Positions 42,721-56,091 of a stretch of DNA of 64,000 nt are shown here, piece after piece. Where the stretch lies: assembly GCF_003144245.1 (NCBI RefSeq), contig NW_020289977.1, forward strand, positions 1,178,001-1,242,000, read 5' to 3'. Each line of letters opens with the position of its first letter. Position 1 is the stretch's first letter. This DNA is from Jaminaea rosea. Its lineage: Eukaryota; Basidiomycota; Exobasidiomycetes; Microstromatales. A program made the translations under genes and the position numbers. The notes below the pieces were generated by a model, which searched no databases, was not told where the DNA came from, and saw only the letters and a list, made by a program, of their open reading frames with translations.

Positions 42721-42744
42721 TATATCAGCCGGCCTGAAGCCGGC
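42721..42744 (-). promoter_or_regulatory. TATA-like element and GCCGGC inverted repeat upstream of the MFS gene
   Basis: On the minus strand GCCGGC-TTCAG-GCCGGC (42744-42728) is followed by GATATAG, about 110 bp before the ATG. The spacing suits a core promoter with an adjacent regulator site. Inferred from position and symmetry only. Confidence 0.35.
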
Positions 42745-43485
42745 TTAGCAGCGATGCCTCAGGCACACCCGGACTCTTCTCCCTCAGTGGGCACGGCTCG
42801 CTTGGAAATCGCGCTTCTTGCACTTCGTCATCCGCGGTGGAGCTTCACAAAGTGCGGGGTGCAGTGCCGGCGGATCCCATCCACGCCAGGTTGCAGCAAG
42901 AGTGCGGGGAAACGGCGGGCGAGGGACGAAGACGAGGGCACAATAGGATTAGGGAGTTGGGCTCAAAAATGGCTTGGCGGGGATCCCGGCATACCAGCGG
43001 CAAAGAGGAGCGGAGATGATGAGGTGTGGGAACGGTGAAGGTGAGTAAGAAGGGGACAAGGAGGCAGAGTGGCACACGACATCAAATGTCGGCGAACCGA
43101 TGTTGCTGCGAGCGCCCTTCCTTCATCCAGGGGCTCAATGCCCATCCCTCATCACTGGTTCGTTCCTGCAGCAATGCTCGATCACCTAGCTGGGCTTGGC
43201 AGCTATTAATCGGGCTCGATGAGAGGCGTTGAGCAAAGAGGGGAGCTTCCAGGGCAATGCCAGGTTACGGCTCGATGTCAGCAGCATCATTGATGTCGGG
43301 AATGATCGGCAATAACAACTTCCAGCCACCAACGCGCTCGAGGCTGTTGCAGTATCAGACAAGCTTTTGCCACATAAGAAATGATAGCTAGGTGAAGTGA
43401 TTTGGAGCTCGAACCCAGCTTCACGACGGCAGTTGCGATGAATTGATTGGAAGTCGCCTCTGAAGAGGGAGGCTCATGCTCTACT
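42745..43485. other. Intergenic tract
   Basis: The remainder of the 875 bp gap between the MFS start and the SCYL2-like stop. It contains no recognisable gene, repeat or RNA. Confidence 0.4.
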
Positions 43486-46469
43486 CTACGCAAAAGGATC
43501 AAACTCACTCCCCGCAAAGCCCTGCTTCGCCCCTGCCATGCTGCCAGCTGTTCCACTCTTCTTTGTCGGCTGCAACACTCCACTTTGGCCACCGCTGGGC
43601 TTCCAGCCTCCTCCTCCTGCTCCTCCTCCGCCAAACCCACTCGCGCTCAACGCGCCCAGCGAGGAGGTCTGTGGCACGAGTGGTGGGAGGCCGGAGAAGT
43701 TGCTCATTGCGCCGGATGAGCTGTCGGCGCTTCCGTTGCCCACTGAAGTTGGAGCGCTCCCAAAGCCAGAGGCGGGAGAGAGGGAGATATTGTAGTTCGG
43801 TCCTGACCCCGTAGACCCGCCTGCGCTCGATCCCATAGGTGCTGACGAGCCCATGCTGCTCCCCCCGGCGCTGCTCGTAGGCATCAGCGTCGACCCTGAC
43901 CAGCCCGGTGGGGGCGTTGGCGCCGGCTTTGCCGCTGTTGCCGTCGTCGAGGTACGCAATGAGCTCGAGCTGGAAGAAGAGCTGGGCATCCCTGGCCTGA
44001 GTATTGAGCTTGCCGGGATAGAGGAAGAGGAAGCTGGAGGGGCAGGAAAGGGCGAGGTAAACGAGCTCGACCGTGTGCCGTTCGTTGTGCTTGTGCTGAG
44101 GGAGGGACGTGAGGTCCCGGCTGTGGCTGGCGTCGGACGAAGGGAGGAGCCAGTGTGAGAGGGAGTAAGGACGGGAGTTGCGGCTCGAGAGTTTGAGGTC
44201 GACGCATTGGTGTTGAGGTCGTCGAATGCGAAGGGGTCAAAGGGCAGTGCTGATGCCGAAGAAGACGCGGCAGGCTTTGCTCCCGTCACGTCCCTTGCTA
44301 CTCCTGCTCCACTATCCTTCCCGCTCCCAACCAAAGTGGCGAAATCAACTTCGCCGCTCGCTTGCCCAGCTCCACCAGAGTTCATCAGTTCGCCACCGCC
44401 GCCGCCTGTTCTTGTTCGATCATAAGCCTCCGTGTGCTCCTGCATCCTCCTCGCCTCCCTCAAATGCTCACTATGCTCCTTGGCAACCTTTTCGCCCATC
44501 TCCCTCGCCACGCCCATGAAGCGCTCAAACTGTTCCGCGCCCAGAAGGGGTCCCATGCTCATCACCCAGAGCTGCGGGATAATCTCCGTCGCCAGGACCT
44601 CACGATCCACCTTGCTTGCCAACGCCTCATGTACAGCGAGGGTGGCGACCATGACTGATGGCTCACGGGTCTTGATGCGGGCAAGAAGAGGCACGAGCTT
44701 AGTCGATAGGGTGTGCTTGTCCAGTAGAGAGACCATTTGATGGAAGGCAATGAGGGTGTTGACCTTGACGCTGAGGATCTTCGTCTTGCTGAACAGCACT
44801 GCGATTCGAGGGAAGAGGACCTCCTTCACATGGCTGAACTCCAGCACCTCGCAGAGACGCGGTACTTGCTGAAGGGCCCTTTCTTGCACTTGTATCTGCT
44901 CGGCTTCTAGAGCAGAGTAGAGGAGCGGGGTTACACCCTCCCTGAATACTGGAGGAGAGGTCTTGGAGACGAACAGCTCAATTTGGTCGAGGAGCATGAG
45001 CTGGTTCTGTGGCGGGTCCTGTACCGCGAACAAGGGCTGAAGACGGGGCAGTACTGAGGATGTGAACTCGATGCTGGAAAGGGTGCGGGCGATGTGGAAG
45101 ACGTTGGGGAGGATGAAAGGGAGGAGAGAGCGGTCGCTCATCAGCTCCAACAACGCAGGTAGCACCTTGCGGCGAAGGAGGCGATCGGAGAATTGAGGTA
45201 GCACGCCGAGGAGGCCCTTGAGGAATTGTACCCGTTCCTCTTTGCTCCGCCCGCTGAAAGATTCTCGTTCGAGGAATTTGAGCGTTGAGACGAGGATGCT
45301 GTTGAAGTAGGCTGCGGACTGGAAAGTCTGCGCCGTCAGCCTTCCACCGGAGAAACGTGTGAGCAGAGAGGAGAGCAAGTCGAGCACGTCCCTTCCTAAA
45401 CGACTCCACTCGCTGCTTCCCTGCATTGTTGCCAGCCTGTCGACGTTATTGCGTAGGTTGGAGAGGGAGTTGCGATTCCTGAATGGCGGGTCCCCGCGTG
45501 AATGAACAGCGTAGACTATACAGCCTAGCGAGTACATGTCATTTGCTGGCTCTCGCTTTTCGTCGAGAGCGTACTCCGGTGCGAGGTAGTCGAAGTTGAC
45601 GCTCATTGACGGCGGAAGGGATGGGTCGTAGTCCGGATGCCTAAAGGGCGTAGGGGTGCCATCGGGCTGCTTGAGTGGCGTGAGGAAGCCAAATCCACAC
45701 AGTTTCCAGTCGCCCTTCGCATTGATGCAGACCGAGTGTCCGTCCAGGTTGCCATGGACCATCCCCGCCGTATGAAGAAACTCGAGACCCCGAGCTACCT
45801 GCAGCAGACCCTTTTGAATCTCGACCTCGTCCAGCGCTACTTCTGACGAGGCGCGCCCAGCCGACTCGCTGGCTACGACAGCTTGCTGGAGTGATGCCAC
45901 GACGGGCTCGGTAGCGAAGGTGAGGAGGCTGCGCGTTTCTTCGACGGGCTCAACGACGGAGAGGATGCATGGGTGTCGCAGTCGAGTGAGGGATGAGGCC
46001 TAGCGGTGGGATGAGGCATTGGCGGTCAGCGTGTTGAGCACTCGAATGCTTGGCATCTTGACAGGCTCACCTCTTTCTTGAGCATGTCAATCAAGATCTG
46101 CCTGGCCCCACCTCTCGCATCGAGCTTTGCCTCCCATATGCTCACGACACCTTTCCCGGCGCCTAGATCAGCTGCAGAGCTGTCCTTTGACGATCCCGCC
46201 GCTCCAGCTCCAGGCACCGATGATGGACCAGGAGAAGAGGTGCCTGAGTTGCGTACTGCTCGCGAGACTTTCCAGTTGCCGCAATAGACGGGGCTGCGAT
46301 GGGAGAGTGGGAAGTTTCGACAGAGTGTTAATGGCCGGTTGACGTAGTGTTGACGTTCGGCGCTGCATCCGTCGCTGATGACTCACGGCGCAGACGTATC
46401 GACCGTATAATTAGTGCTGAGCTGTGTTCGCCCAAGATACGACGCTGCCGTCGACAAGAAGGACGCCAT
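43486..46469 (-). CDS. SCYL2/Scy1-family pseudokinase
   Basis: Scy1-like pseudokinases act in clathrin and COPI vesicle traffic. Three exons (46469-46387, 46293-46071, 45999-43486) give 939 residues. The kinase-like domain has lost catalytic residues: the HRD position reads VHGNLDGHS, and the DFG position reads GFGF. The FRHPDYDPSLPP and FDYLAPEYALDE blocks are typical of SCYL2 and fungal Ppk32. A HEAT-repeat region follows (LPQFSDRLLRRKVLPALLELM, FREGVTPLLYSALEAEQ, VPRLCEVLEFSHVKEVLFPRI). The C-terminal 330 residues are Ser/Gly/Pro-rich and disordered, ending with FDPFA; related DPF-like peptides (FDPFAFDD also occurs) are known AP-2 adaptor-binding motifs, which fits a clathrin role. The N-terminal ASFLSTAASYLGRT resembles the family start. 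I am confident of the family, less so of the paralogue. Confidence 0.87.
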
Positions 46470-46722
46470 GCTGCGATGGACAAGGTGCGGAGGTTCGAAT
46501 GGTGAGAAGCAATTCAGAGGCGGCGGAGGAGGCGCACAACCCAGATGAATGCAAGCTGCAGGCGCGGAAGGCCGAGAGCAACCAACACCAACAGCCACCA
46601 CGCGACGGGAGATGAGAGGAGCCATCGATCAAGGCTGGGAAAGGATGCCGATCACCGCATCGAGCAGCGCATTGACTCAAATTGACTGATGACTACAGGA
46701 AAGCAACTCTACGTCCTCGCGC

Positions 46723-48567
46723 CTACTTGCTCGACTTCTTCTTCTTTGCCGGCCTCTCATCATCATCGTCATCGCCATCAGCCATAGTCGCATCCGACTC
46801 CTCATCCGACGCCTCACTCGGCGACCCACCATCATCATCCGACGAAGCCTGGAAGTCCTCGTCCTCCTCCGAGTCCTCATCATCGTCTTCTCCAGCAGCA
46901 GCGGCAGCGGCCTTGCCCCCTGCAGCGGACTTTCTGCTCTTCTTGCCAGTGTCACTGTCCTCCGCCTCGTCCGAAGAGGACTCATCGTTCAATGCCTGTG
47001 CAAGGCCGAGCTCGCTCTCGTTCATCTCGTTCTTGACGCGGAGCTTGCGCTCGATGAAGTGAGCATTGAGGCGATCGTGCTCTTCGCGGTTGATCGATGC
47101 GAAAGTATGTTCTGTGCCCGAGCGGGTGTTGACGCGCAGGTCGAAGGTCTTGGACGAGGTCACGCCAGCTGTGCTGCCTCCCAGCCCAACGCGAGAGAAG
47201 ATGACTTGATGCACATCGCTGTACGGAACGTGGATAGGTTGCTTGCTGACCCAAAGCATGGCCTTGTCCAGCGGGTATAGCAAACCCTCGGTAGCCTTGA
47301 CGTTGCACTTGACGCTAGCATGCTCGCCCGAGCTGGAGAAGGAGCCGGGGACCGTGAGCTTCTGGCCGGAGAGGACCTTGAAGAGGTTGGTGACGACCTT
47401 GAATGTTGGCTCTTCGTATCGACGCTTGAGCTTGCCCTCGTACTTGGATTGGATCGTCTCGTCATCCAAGTTGAGCTCGGCGTCCATCTCTTCTTCGCGA
47501 GGGAACTGCAGTACCAAGTACGGGTAGCGGGTCTGACCTTGGCGAATGGGAGGATCGAGGCCGATGACGAACTGAACGTGCACTTCGTCCGCCTTGGGCA
47601 GGAGGAAGAGGCGGTTGATCGATTGATAGAGGACCTTGTAGTCGTACGTCTTTCCGCGGAGGCGCAAGAAGGTGGGGAACATGTCGATGTCATAGCGGCC
47701 GCGCGGCGTGAGGACGAGAACCTCCTTGAAGACGATGATACTATCGCCTGCTGCCTGGCCAATGTCCGCCTTGCGCTTGATACGGTCGTGAAAGACATTG
47801 GCGGCCGTATCTTCCTCGCCGCCGTCCTCGCCATCAGCCTCTGCGTCATCATCGTCGCCGCCGCTCTTGTCTACTGTGCCGGGTACATGCAGCCTCATCT
47901 CTACCAACTGATCGCCGCGGATCTTTTTGCCCGACTTGTTGCCGCTGCCGCTTGTTGCGCCAGTGTTGGTCGCTGGCTGCTGACTTTCAGGGTGGACAAA
48001 TTCCATGCTGACTTCGGTCTTGCCTGCAATGTTTGAGTTCGCGATGTGGGCGACGGGTACCTCAAATGCCAGCCTAGGGATGGCAGATGTAAAGAGAATG
48101 TGAGCTGACCTCGCCTTCGCTCTCACCGCTGTGTGCACAGTCCCCACTCACTTGTCTTTTACGTAGAACCGCACATCGCTGTCCTCAATCTCTGCCTTGC
48201 CCCAGTTCCACCCTCGCGTCGAAGTCTCGACCGCCTCAAGCGTCGCATCGTATAGGTCCCTCACCATATCCGCCACCCTCTCGTAGTCTTCCTTTTTGAA
48301 CCCATCAAAGCAGTCGCGGGGCGGCTCTGTCTCTGATTCGCTGTCGATGTTGATGCGCAGCTGGTATCCTCGCGCTGCCTTGTACCACTGGAAGGACCTG
48401 AATCGCTCTGCCTCAAGTGTATGCGTCTGCGACGACGAGCCTGCTGCGCCCGAGCTGTCTGCTGTGGGCTTCCATCCCAATCCTCCCTTGGTAAAGCGAA
48501 GCCTGCCTGCGTTCTGCTCGAGGTTGTGGAAGATATTGTCGTACTGCACAACGCCTGAATTCGACAT
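46723..48567 (-). CDS. POB3: Pob3, FACT histone chaperone subunit (SSRP1-like)
   Basis: Pob3 pairs with Spt16 in FACT, which loosens and rebuilds nucleosomes during transcription and replication. Two exons (48567-48152, 48073-46723; phase 2) give 588 residues. The N-terminal PH-like domain starts SNSGVVQYDNIFHNLEQN, and the junction creates FYVKDKLAFEVPVAHIANSN, the highly conserved SSRP1 segment. Middle PH domains include FLRLRGKTYDYKVLYQSINR and VIGLDPPIRQGQTRYPYLV. The tail is acidic, with basic KKKK near the end. There is no HMG box, as expected for fungi where it is supplied by Nhp6. M43 of the frame is chosen as start by homology. Confidence 0.95.
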
Positions 48568-48917
48568 GGCGGCGAGATCGGGCACGAGGGTGGGTGAAGA
48601 ATGAAGGATGGGAAACGGCTCCTCGAGTCGAGTCCATCTCTCGACGTCGAGGCGCGTCGCACCAATTGATTGCCGCGTCTTCAAAGGCGGCAAGGCGGAT
48701 GAGCGGACGGACGGACGGACAAGGAAATTGAGATTGAGTGAGCGCTCAGTGCAGAGCAGGTCGAGGGTCGAGTCGAATGTAAAAAGTCAATGACTTCTCA
48801 ACAACTCGATCAATATCCTCAGTGACTGCTGTCTACAAGAAGAGGAGGCAACAAGGTGCCTTCGAATCACACCACCCATCTCTCCTTCATCTCTCGCCTT
48901 GCTGGTGGACACAAGCA
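48568..48917. promoter_or_regulatory. Bidirectional promoter, POB3 and SEN1
   Basis: 350 bp between divergent starts of two transcription-coupled nuclear factors. A short GACG repeat (GACGGACGGACGG) lies near 48705. Shared regulation is inferred only. Confidence 0.4.
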
Positions 48918-51900
48918 ATGGCAGATGAAGGGGGAACCAAGGCCAACGGCGAGCAGCGTCGAAGGAGCAGCACACCAAATACCCCACCTCCTCGTCACAC
49001 GACCGGCGCCGTCGCCGCCGCCTCCTCTTCTTCCTCATCAGCACCAACCTTCGCTCCAAAAGAAGCTCCTTCATCGTCATCGAAGCAGTCGTCCCTGGCG
49101 CAAGACGTCAACAGCCTCGTCGCGCAGATCGCTGCCAATCCCAAGAACACGGCTCTCTTTGGCCAGCTGATCCCCAAGGCCCTCGATTACATCAAGTCAG
49201 ACGATGCCGGGGCCAAGAAGACACACATTCTCTGCTCCAAAGGCAGTCTCCAGCCAGAATGGCAGTTTCATGCTTGCATGATAAGAGTGCTCAGCTTCAA
49301 AATTGGGCCAGAGATTCAAGAGTGGCTCGACTTCTTGGCCAAGGCCCTCTACTCCTGCCCTGACTGCTTCAAGGGGTACTTGCGAGCGAAGAAGATCTTG
49401 CAGGAGACGTGAGTGCGCAAGACCGCAAATCTCATGAAGTCCTCCTGGCTTATATCTTGCCCTCTCATCGCGCTGACAGCTACCTCGCCGGCTTCCCCGA
49501 GCATGCCGTCGAGCGCTTCCTCACTCACGTTGACGAATGGGAGGAGAACATTGCGCTCGATCTCTTCGAACGACGCAAACCGGCTCCAAATAGTGGCCTG
49601 GGATTCTTGTCCACTGCAGAGCTGTACGCTGTCCTTTCAGCCGCAGCTGCCCGGGAGAAGATCCTCCAAAGGGTGAAGGAGACGCTCACTCTACACAAGC
49701 TCACGTCAACGATGCCTGAAATCGCGGCAGGGGTGCTACGCCTAGCTATTGAGCCTGACGAGAAGAGTAGGAAGTGGGCAGCGATGCAGATCGACGGGCG
49801 AAAGAGTGAGGCTTTGCTCATGTCAGAAGGCATCGCTACAACTCGACCGATGCAAAAGGTCGTCAAGAGCCTTGCAAGCCAGCTTTCCGACGCCAGTCAG
49901 CTAGAAGAGCGACTTGATGAGCTATGGTCGGCTGCATCTCTTATCTACCGCTGCGCGCCCACAGCGCTTGCACCACTCGCACCAGCTGTTCTGCCAAACC
50001 TACAAGACACAACGACACGACTGCCGCACTTGCTGCAAGCCTTCGATGGTATCTTGCGTAGCCGCGGAGCCGACCTCTGGGGCGAGGCCAACCAGAAGGA
50101 CAGCGAATACCCTCTCGTGCTGCTGTCGAGCATCCTGGACAACACAACATTCTTGAAAGAGGTCACTGCGATGACTAATGCTGCGATGATGCAGCCTTAT
50201 GTCGCCTGGATGTCCTCGCTCTTGGCCAGCTTGTCGTCCACTCCGTCGCAAGACTCGCCCTCAACCCCTCAGACGCCCGTCGCCAACGGCACCTCGAGCG
50301 GTACCTCGACCCCCCGCCGACAAGATACCCCTCCTGGCGGCTCTTCCAATCTTTACGCCGAGGTGTTGAAGCGCCTCACCCACTTCCTCCTGGAGAGGAT
50401 GCAGCAAGGTTTTGTTGCAGCCAAGCAGCTTGCAATGGATCAGGGCTTGACACTCCTCATCACCGAATTCGAGGCGGTGACCGACCTCCAGTCTCTCACC
50501 ATGCTCACCATCAGCCAGGTTGTAGGCCTCTACGCTAGGACGATCACCACTCTGGCCTTTCGCGGCAAGCTTCCGGGCTCGACTGAGACGCTGTCCAGCG
50601 AAAATGCGCTGCGGCAAGCGGCACAGACTCTCGTGCAGCTCATGCTTGAGGCAGACTGCACGACAATTGTGCATGCTGTGCACACGCTCGCCAGTATCCA
50701 CCTCTCTCACCTCTCACGGTACAAGCTGCGCAAAAAGCCTGGCCAGAAGACTGCCGAGGAGATCTACGCCCTGGCAATCAATGAAAGTTATCCATCGCCC
50801 TCAATCTGCACCGAACTCTGGTCCAACAGCTACCAGGAGTTCAACGCTGCTGCGTCAACGGCGGAGCTGGCTGTGACTGCAAGCCTCTTCATCAAGCCAC
50901 TGATCCATACGATCCTGATCGGGGAGCCTGCCATCCATACCCACCTGCTCCCATCACCGCGCGTCGAGTCTCGGACCTACGCGCCATACAAGCAGGCAGT
51001 CAAGGCGTGCATCGTGGCCATCTCTCGTCCGATACGAGGCATGAGGCAGCAGCTGCCCTCGATGCTCAACGAGCTGGCCGAGTCGGACGTCAGTGTGGGC
51101 CAGTCCAATCTCCAGGAGCTCTGCGTGCGCCTCGCAGCCGACTTCACTGCTCTCAACTTAAGTCCCGTCTCTGAGATACACAATGCTGCGCAGAGCGTTG
51201 TGAGGACGGCATACACAGATGCAGAATCGCGCGCCGATGTCTTCAAGGCGCTGCTTGCGAGCACAACAGGCGCCCTAGCTGGTGTCGAACGGGCTCTCGA
51301 ACTCTTCGTGCAAGCATGCAAGCACCTCGTTGAGGCCAATGAGGCAGCCAAGTGGATCGTGCGAAGCGGCGCTGATATCCTCGAAGTCCTCTGCGGCAGG
51401 ACAGGCGGTCTGCTGCGATCAGGTGCAGAGCACTCGTACGTAGACCGTCAAACGCAGGATCTGGCCGTCCTGCAGGACTCGTTGCCTCGCATCTGGGAGC
51501 TCATGTGTCGCAGCGTCACTGTCATCTTCGAAAAGACCCCGAAGTGGGCCGAGCAAGGCGTCTCGAAAGACGACATGGTTGCATGGTTTCGTGACGTCAA
51601 CCTCTTCTCCACCCAACTCACAGAGCAGTGGAGCACAGTTGCCAAAGCTGTCAATGCAAAACGTCGCAAGGAGCGTCGACAGGGGCAACTTGCCTCGGAG
51701 GAAGAAGAGGAAGCTGCAGACTTTATTGTCTCCTGCCTTGCTTTGCCCCTCGAGCAGGCCATGTCCTGGCTGCGCATCAACGACATCGAGATTGTCAACG
51801 AGACGATCGCGTTTATCCTCAAGGCGCTCGACTGTTTCACGGGAGATGTGGAGCTTCCCACACGGGTAAGGGAAAAGATGCTCAAATTCGTCAAGGAGCA

Positions 51901-54900
51901 GATCGAGATTGAGAGCGCGGAAGAGCGCCGTACCCTGTTGACGGTCACTGAGCTTATTGACCTGCAGTCTAGGCTCGACCCGGCGTCTGCGGTTATTGAG
52001 GTCAGTGACGAGGAGGAGGCAGACCCATCAGCAGCCTCACAAGCGAGTGCAAGTGCCACGCCGGCTTCGCAGAGCTGGCTTGCTAGTATGGGGTCGCCGA
52101 GCAAGAGCGGGCCGAGCAGCAGCGAGGTCAAGAAGCGCAAGAAGATGAGGCAGCAGAAACTCAACTTCTCGAGGGCGGACGCCATTGATGTGGATGCGCT
52201 GGACAGCAGCCCTAGCATCAAGCTCAGCAGCACCACAAGCAAAACGTCGTCAGGCATGCAGGCTTGGCCCAAAGCACCACCAACTCAGCCGGCCCCCGCA
52301 ACATCCTCCAACAAGTACAAGAGCGCCTCAACGACGGCCAGCGTTCCGGCCAAGAAGAGCACAGCAGGCCTACCGAAGCCCACTACGGCCATGCAAGCGC
52401 TCCGTCAACAACATGCCGCCTCGCGCAGCTTTGCACACATGCGCCCACCACCGCAGCGAGTCCCCAACGCCAACGACATGCGCCAGCCCGTAGCGCCCGC
52501 AGCCTCGAGTAGCGTGACAGGCAGCGACCGAACAGGCAAGCCAGCCCCAGCCCCTACATCCGCCAACGTCTCAGGCGAGAGCGACACCTCCGGCAGTGAT
52601 GCCTCCGATGAGGAGGACGACGATGGTGCGCCCAAAGGCCTCGCAGCATTGGAGCAAGCGCGACACTCCCCCGAGAAGAAGCGCAGCACCAAGATGATGA
52701 ACAATGGAGCCAAGCCGGTCAAGCGTCGCACCCAGCTCCTGGATGATGGCCGCGAAGTCATGGAGCGCGCTCGGAAAGAAAGAGCAGAAGCTGAGCGCAA
52801 GCGTCTCCTACGCGCTGCTACCGACTTGCGCAACTTGCACTTTTCAATCCTCGAGTGGAGTTGGTACCACCAGGGCGATACATACCCACCTCCTCGCGGC
52901 GGATCGCTGCCGCCCTTCCAACAAGTGGCGGACAAGTTTCGCAACGCAGATGAGTACGGAGCCGTTTTTGGGCCCTTACTTATGCTGGAGTGCTGGTCAC
53001 AATTCACTCAAGCTAAAGAAGAATACGAGCGCGGCGTCATTACGACATTCCCTTGTGAGGTGCAGGGCAGGGTCAACGTGGATTCCTTCGTGGACGTGAG
53101 CGTCGTGATGAGCAACAGCACGCCAATGAGCTTCCGGCTGGGCGAGAGTGATGTGGTCATCATGCGCCAACGCGAGGATGGAATCGCCCCCGATCAGCGG
53201 GCGAGTCGGCCACGGATCCTCATCGCCAAGGTGGAGATGTTCAAGCGCAGTCCGAAGGGCAGCCAAGTCACACTTCGCTGCGTGCTAGAGGGCGATCAGC
53301 AAGGCATCTCTTCCCACCTGGTCAATCGCTCCGTGTGGGATATTGGATCTCTCTTCCCGCTCTCGACGGTCAATCGAGAGTTCGGGGCGCTGCTGACACT
53401 ACCACACTACGATTTGGTGAGGGACATCATGCAGGCGAAGGTGGCACCGAGGTACAGGGCTTCGCCGCAGGAGGTCAAGGAGATGGTGCAGACGTATGGT
53501 GTGAATCAGCCGCAGGCCGAGGCTATTCTGGGGGCGTTACAGAGTCAGGTGAGCACGAACGGGTAGCTCGGACGAAGAAGTGCCTGCTGACCGATCTGAC
53601 GATACCTCATCCCCTCCCCCGCTTCACAGGGATTCAGCCTGGTACAAGGACCTCCAGGGACGGGGAAAACCAAGACTATTTGCGCCCTTGTTGCCCACTT
53701 CGTCGCCACGCGCCGCACCCCTCAAAACATTGGCGGGGCCGGCGGACGCGCACCACCTAAGCAGGCCATCACACAGAAGCTCCTCATGTGCGCTCCGTCC
53801 AACGCCGCAATCGACGAAGTCGCACGCCGCGCCAAGGCTGGCATGCGTGGGCCAGACGGTAAAGATGTGAAGGTGAAGGTAGTGCGCATTGGAAGGGACG
53901 AGGCCATGAATGTCGCCGTAAAGGATATCTCCCTCGACAATCTCGTGGAGGAGGCAATGGCCAAGTCTGCGGGTCAGCTAGGAGATGGGGCCAGCGTCGA
54001 TTCCCTCACGGCAGAGATGCGCGGCATCCGCCACGACATTGACTCGAAGCAGTCTGAGCTTGAGCAACTTCGCCTCAACAGTGGCAGTGATCCCGTTGCG
54101 GTCGCGCGGATCAAGCACATCGAAGTTGAGATCAGAGCACTTATGGCTCGCAGGCTGGGAGTGGCCCAACGCCTTGATGAGGCAAAAGACAAGCGCCAGA
54201 CCGGACTTCGGCAAATGGACGCGGATCGTCGTCGTATCCGCAACGAGATCCTCCTGGATGCGGACGTCATTTGCTCGACCCTCTCCGGTGCAGGACACGA
54301 GGCTCTTGCCTCTCTTCCGATCGACTTCGAGACGGTCATCATCGACGAAGCTGCCCAAGCCGTGGAGCTCAGCACAATCATCCCGCTGCGCTACGGATGC
54401 AAACGCTGCATTCTCGTTGGTGACCCCAAGCAACTACCGCCCACTGTCATTTCCCCGAAGGCATCACGTCTTCGCTACTCACAATCCCTTTTCAAGCGCA
54501 TGTATGACCAGTCTCTGCAGGACGTCTACCTCCTTTCGATCCAGTATCGCATGCACCCGGACATTTCTGCCCATCCGTCTGCAGCCTTCTACGGCGGAGC
54601 ACTGCAAGATGGGCCGAACATGGCGCAGCTCACCGCTCGACCCTGGCACAGGGATGATTTGCTTGCCCCTTTCAGATTCTTCAGCATCAAGGGGCAAGAG
54701 CGTACGAGTCGCGGCCACTCTTTCATCAACCCCGAGGAGGCCCAAGCCGCGCTTGCGCTCTATGATCGTCTCGTTCGGTCCACGCCTGACTTCGACTTCG
54801 ATGGCAAGGTCGGGTGCGTCACTGGATATCGTGGTCAAATGCTGGAATTGAAGCGAGTCTTCCAGCAGCGCTATGGAAGCGAGATCGACAAGCGTATCGA

Positions 54901-55966
54901 TTTCAACACCGTGGACGGCTTTCAGGGACAGGAGAAGGATGTAATCATCTTCTCGCTCGTCAGGACTGGCGGCGGTAAGAAGGGCGGGCGTGATGGCGGA
55001 GGTGGGCTGGGTTTCTTGGAGGACGAGCGCCGTATCAACGTCGCGGTTACGCGCGCCAAGTCCAGCTTGTTCATCCTGGGTAATGCGGATGGGTTGCGCG
55101 ATGCCTCCAAGCGGGATGGGCTTTGGAGGACCTTGGTGGGCGAGGCGGAGCACCGGGGTGCGCTCAGAGCCGTGCATAAGGGGTCGTTCGTACAGACGGC
55201 CATTGGAGGGGGCCGGACGATTGATCGGGGACAGCAGAGGAAGGGTGGAAGGGCCAGGCCAGCTGGTTGGTTGGCGGCAGAGGAGGCAGCGAGGGGTCAA
55301 GGAAGTGGCAGTGCTACGTCTTCGCGAGAGGGGACCGCCAGCGCAACAGGCCGGAATTCATCGCCTCCGCCGTCCAAAAAGCCGAGGATTGAGGAAGGCG
55401 AGGTCGACGCGAACTCAAAGAAAGCAGCGTCTTCTCCGCCGAAAGGTACGCCGCCTGCTCCTCCAGCTCGGCCACCTCTCCCTCCCGGCCTGCAGACCAT
55501 GCGCCCAGGAGCAGCCAACGCCAGGCCAATGAGCACAGCGCCTACCTTTGCTCCCGTGAGGCCGCCAGGACATGGCGTTGCGGCGAACGGCATGCCTGCT
55601 GGTCTGCAGACGCGACGACCTCCTACGGCGGGCGGTAGCAATGGCCCTCCCCGGCCACCAGGGGAAGGAAATGGCAATGCAGGCGGCGGCAGCGGCGGCG
55701 GTGGCACACGTGTCGTCCGAGCGGGCAACTCAAATCAGCAGCAGCCCAGTCGTCCCCCACCGCCGCGACCTCAGCCTGCTCGTCCTATCCCACGGCCAGG
55801 CCAGCCACAGCAGGCGGTGAACGCCAACGGCCAAGGTAATGGCGGTCCACCACGACCACGTCCACCGCCAGGAGGCGGAGGAGCAGGAGGAGGGCCAACG
55901 CGTACAGGCTCTGCACCTGGCCAGGCAGCCATGGATGCCATGTTTGTCAAGAAGAGGAAGCGCTGA
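48918..55966 (+). CDS. SEN1: Sen1-type RNA/DNA helicase
   Basis: Sen1 unwinds R-loops and ends noncoding RNA polymerase II transcription. Three exons (48918-49408, 49480-53548, 53630-55966) give 2298 residues. The N-terminal two-thirds is helical and Sen1_N-like (YLAGFPEHAVERFLTH...EWEENIALDLF after the first junction; DEWEENI is conserved). Intron 2 sits directly before GFSLVQGPPGTGKTKT (Walker A, near 1527-1534). The superfamily 1 motifs follow in order: MCAPSNAAIDE, IDEAAQAVE, GDPKQLPPT, QYRMHPDIS, VDGFQGQEKDVIIFS and INVAVTRAKSSL. A Ser/Asp/Lys linker precedes the helicase, and a C-terminal Pro/Gly/Arg-rich tail of about 260 residues is disordered, unlike the CID-binding tail of yeast Sen1. 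The start is MADEGGTKANGE. Confidence 0.95.
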
Positions 55967-56091
55967 AGAAGCGCCATCATTACTACCAGCATCGCTGTGT
56001 CATCTCATCATGATCTCATCATCATCATCACTTGTGCCACTGTAATCACATATAGCATCGCCCTTCTTCCGCCTACGTCAAGAATTGTCCT

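Noticed and set aside
47320-48036. A 238-codon plus frame antisense to POB3
   Set aside because: It mirrors the POB3 codons on the other strand; POB3 has strong homology and this frame has none.
53566-53786. SEN1 as two genes split at the stop near 53566
   Set aside because: Removing the 53549-53629 intron joins the N-terminal part to a helicase that would otherwise lack its Walker A.
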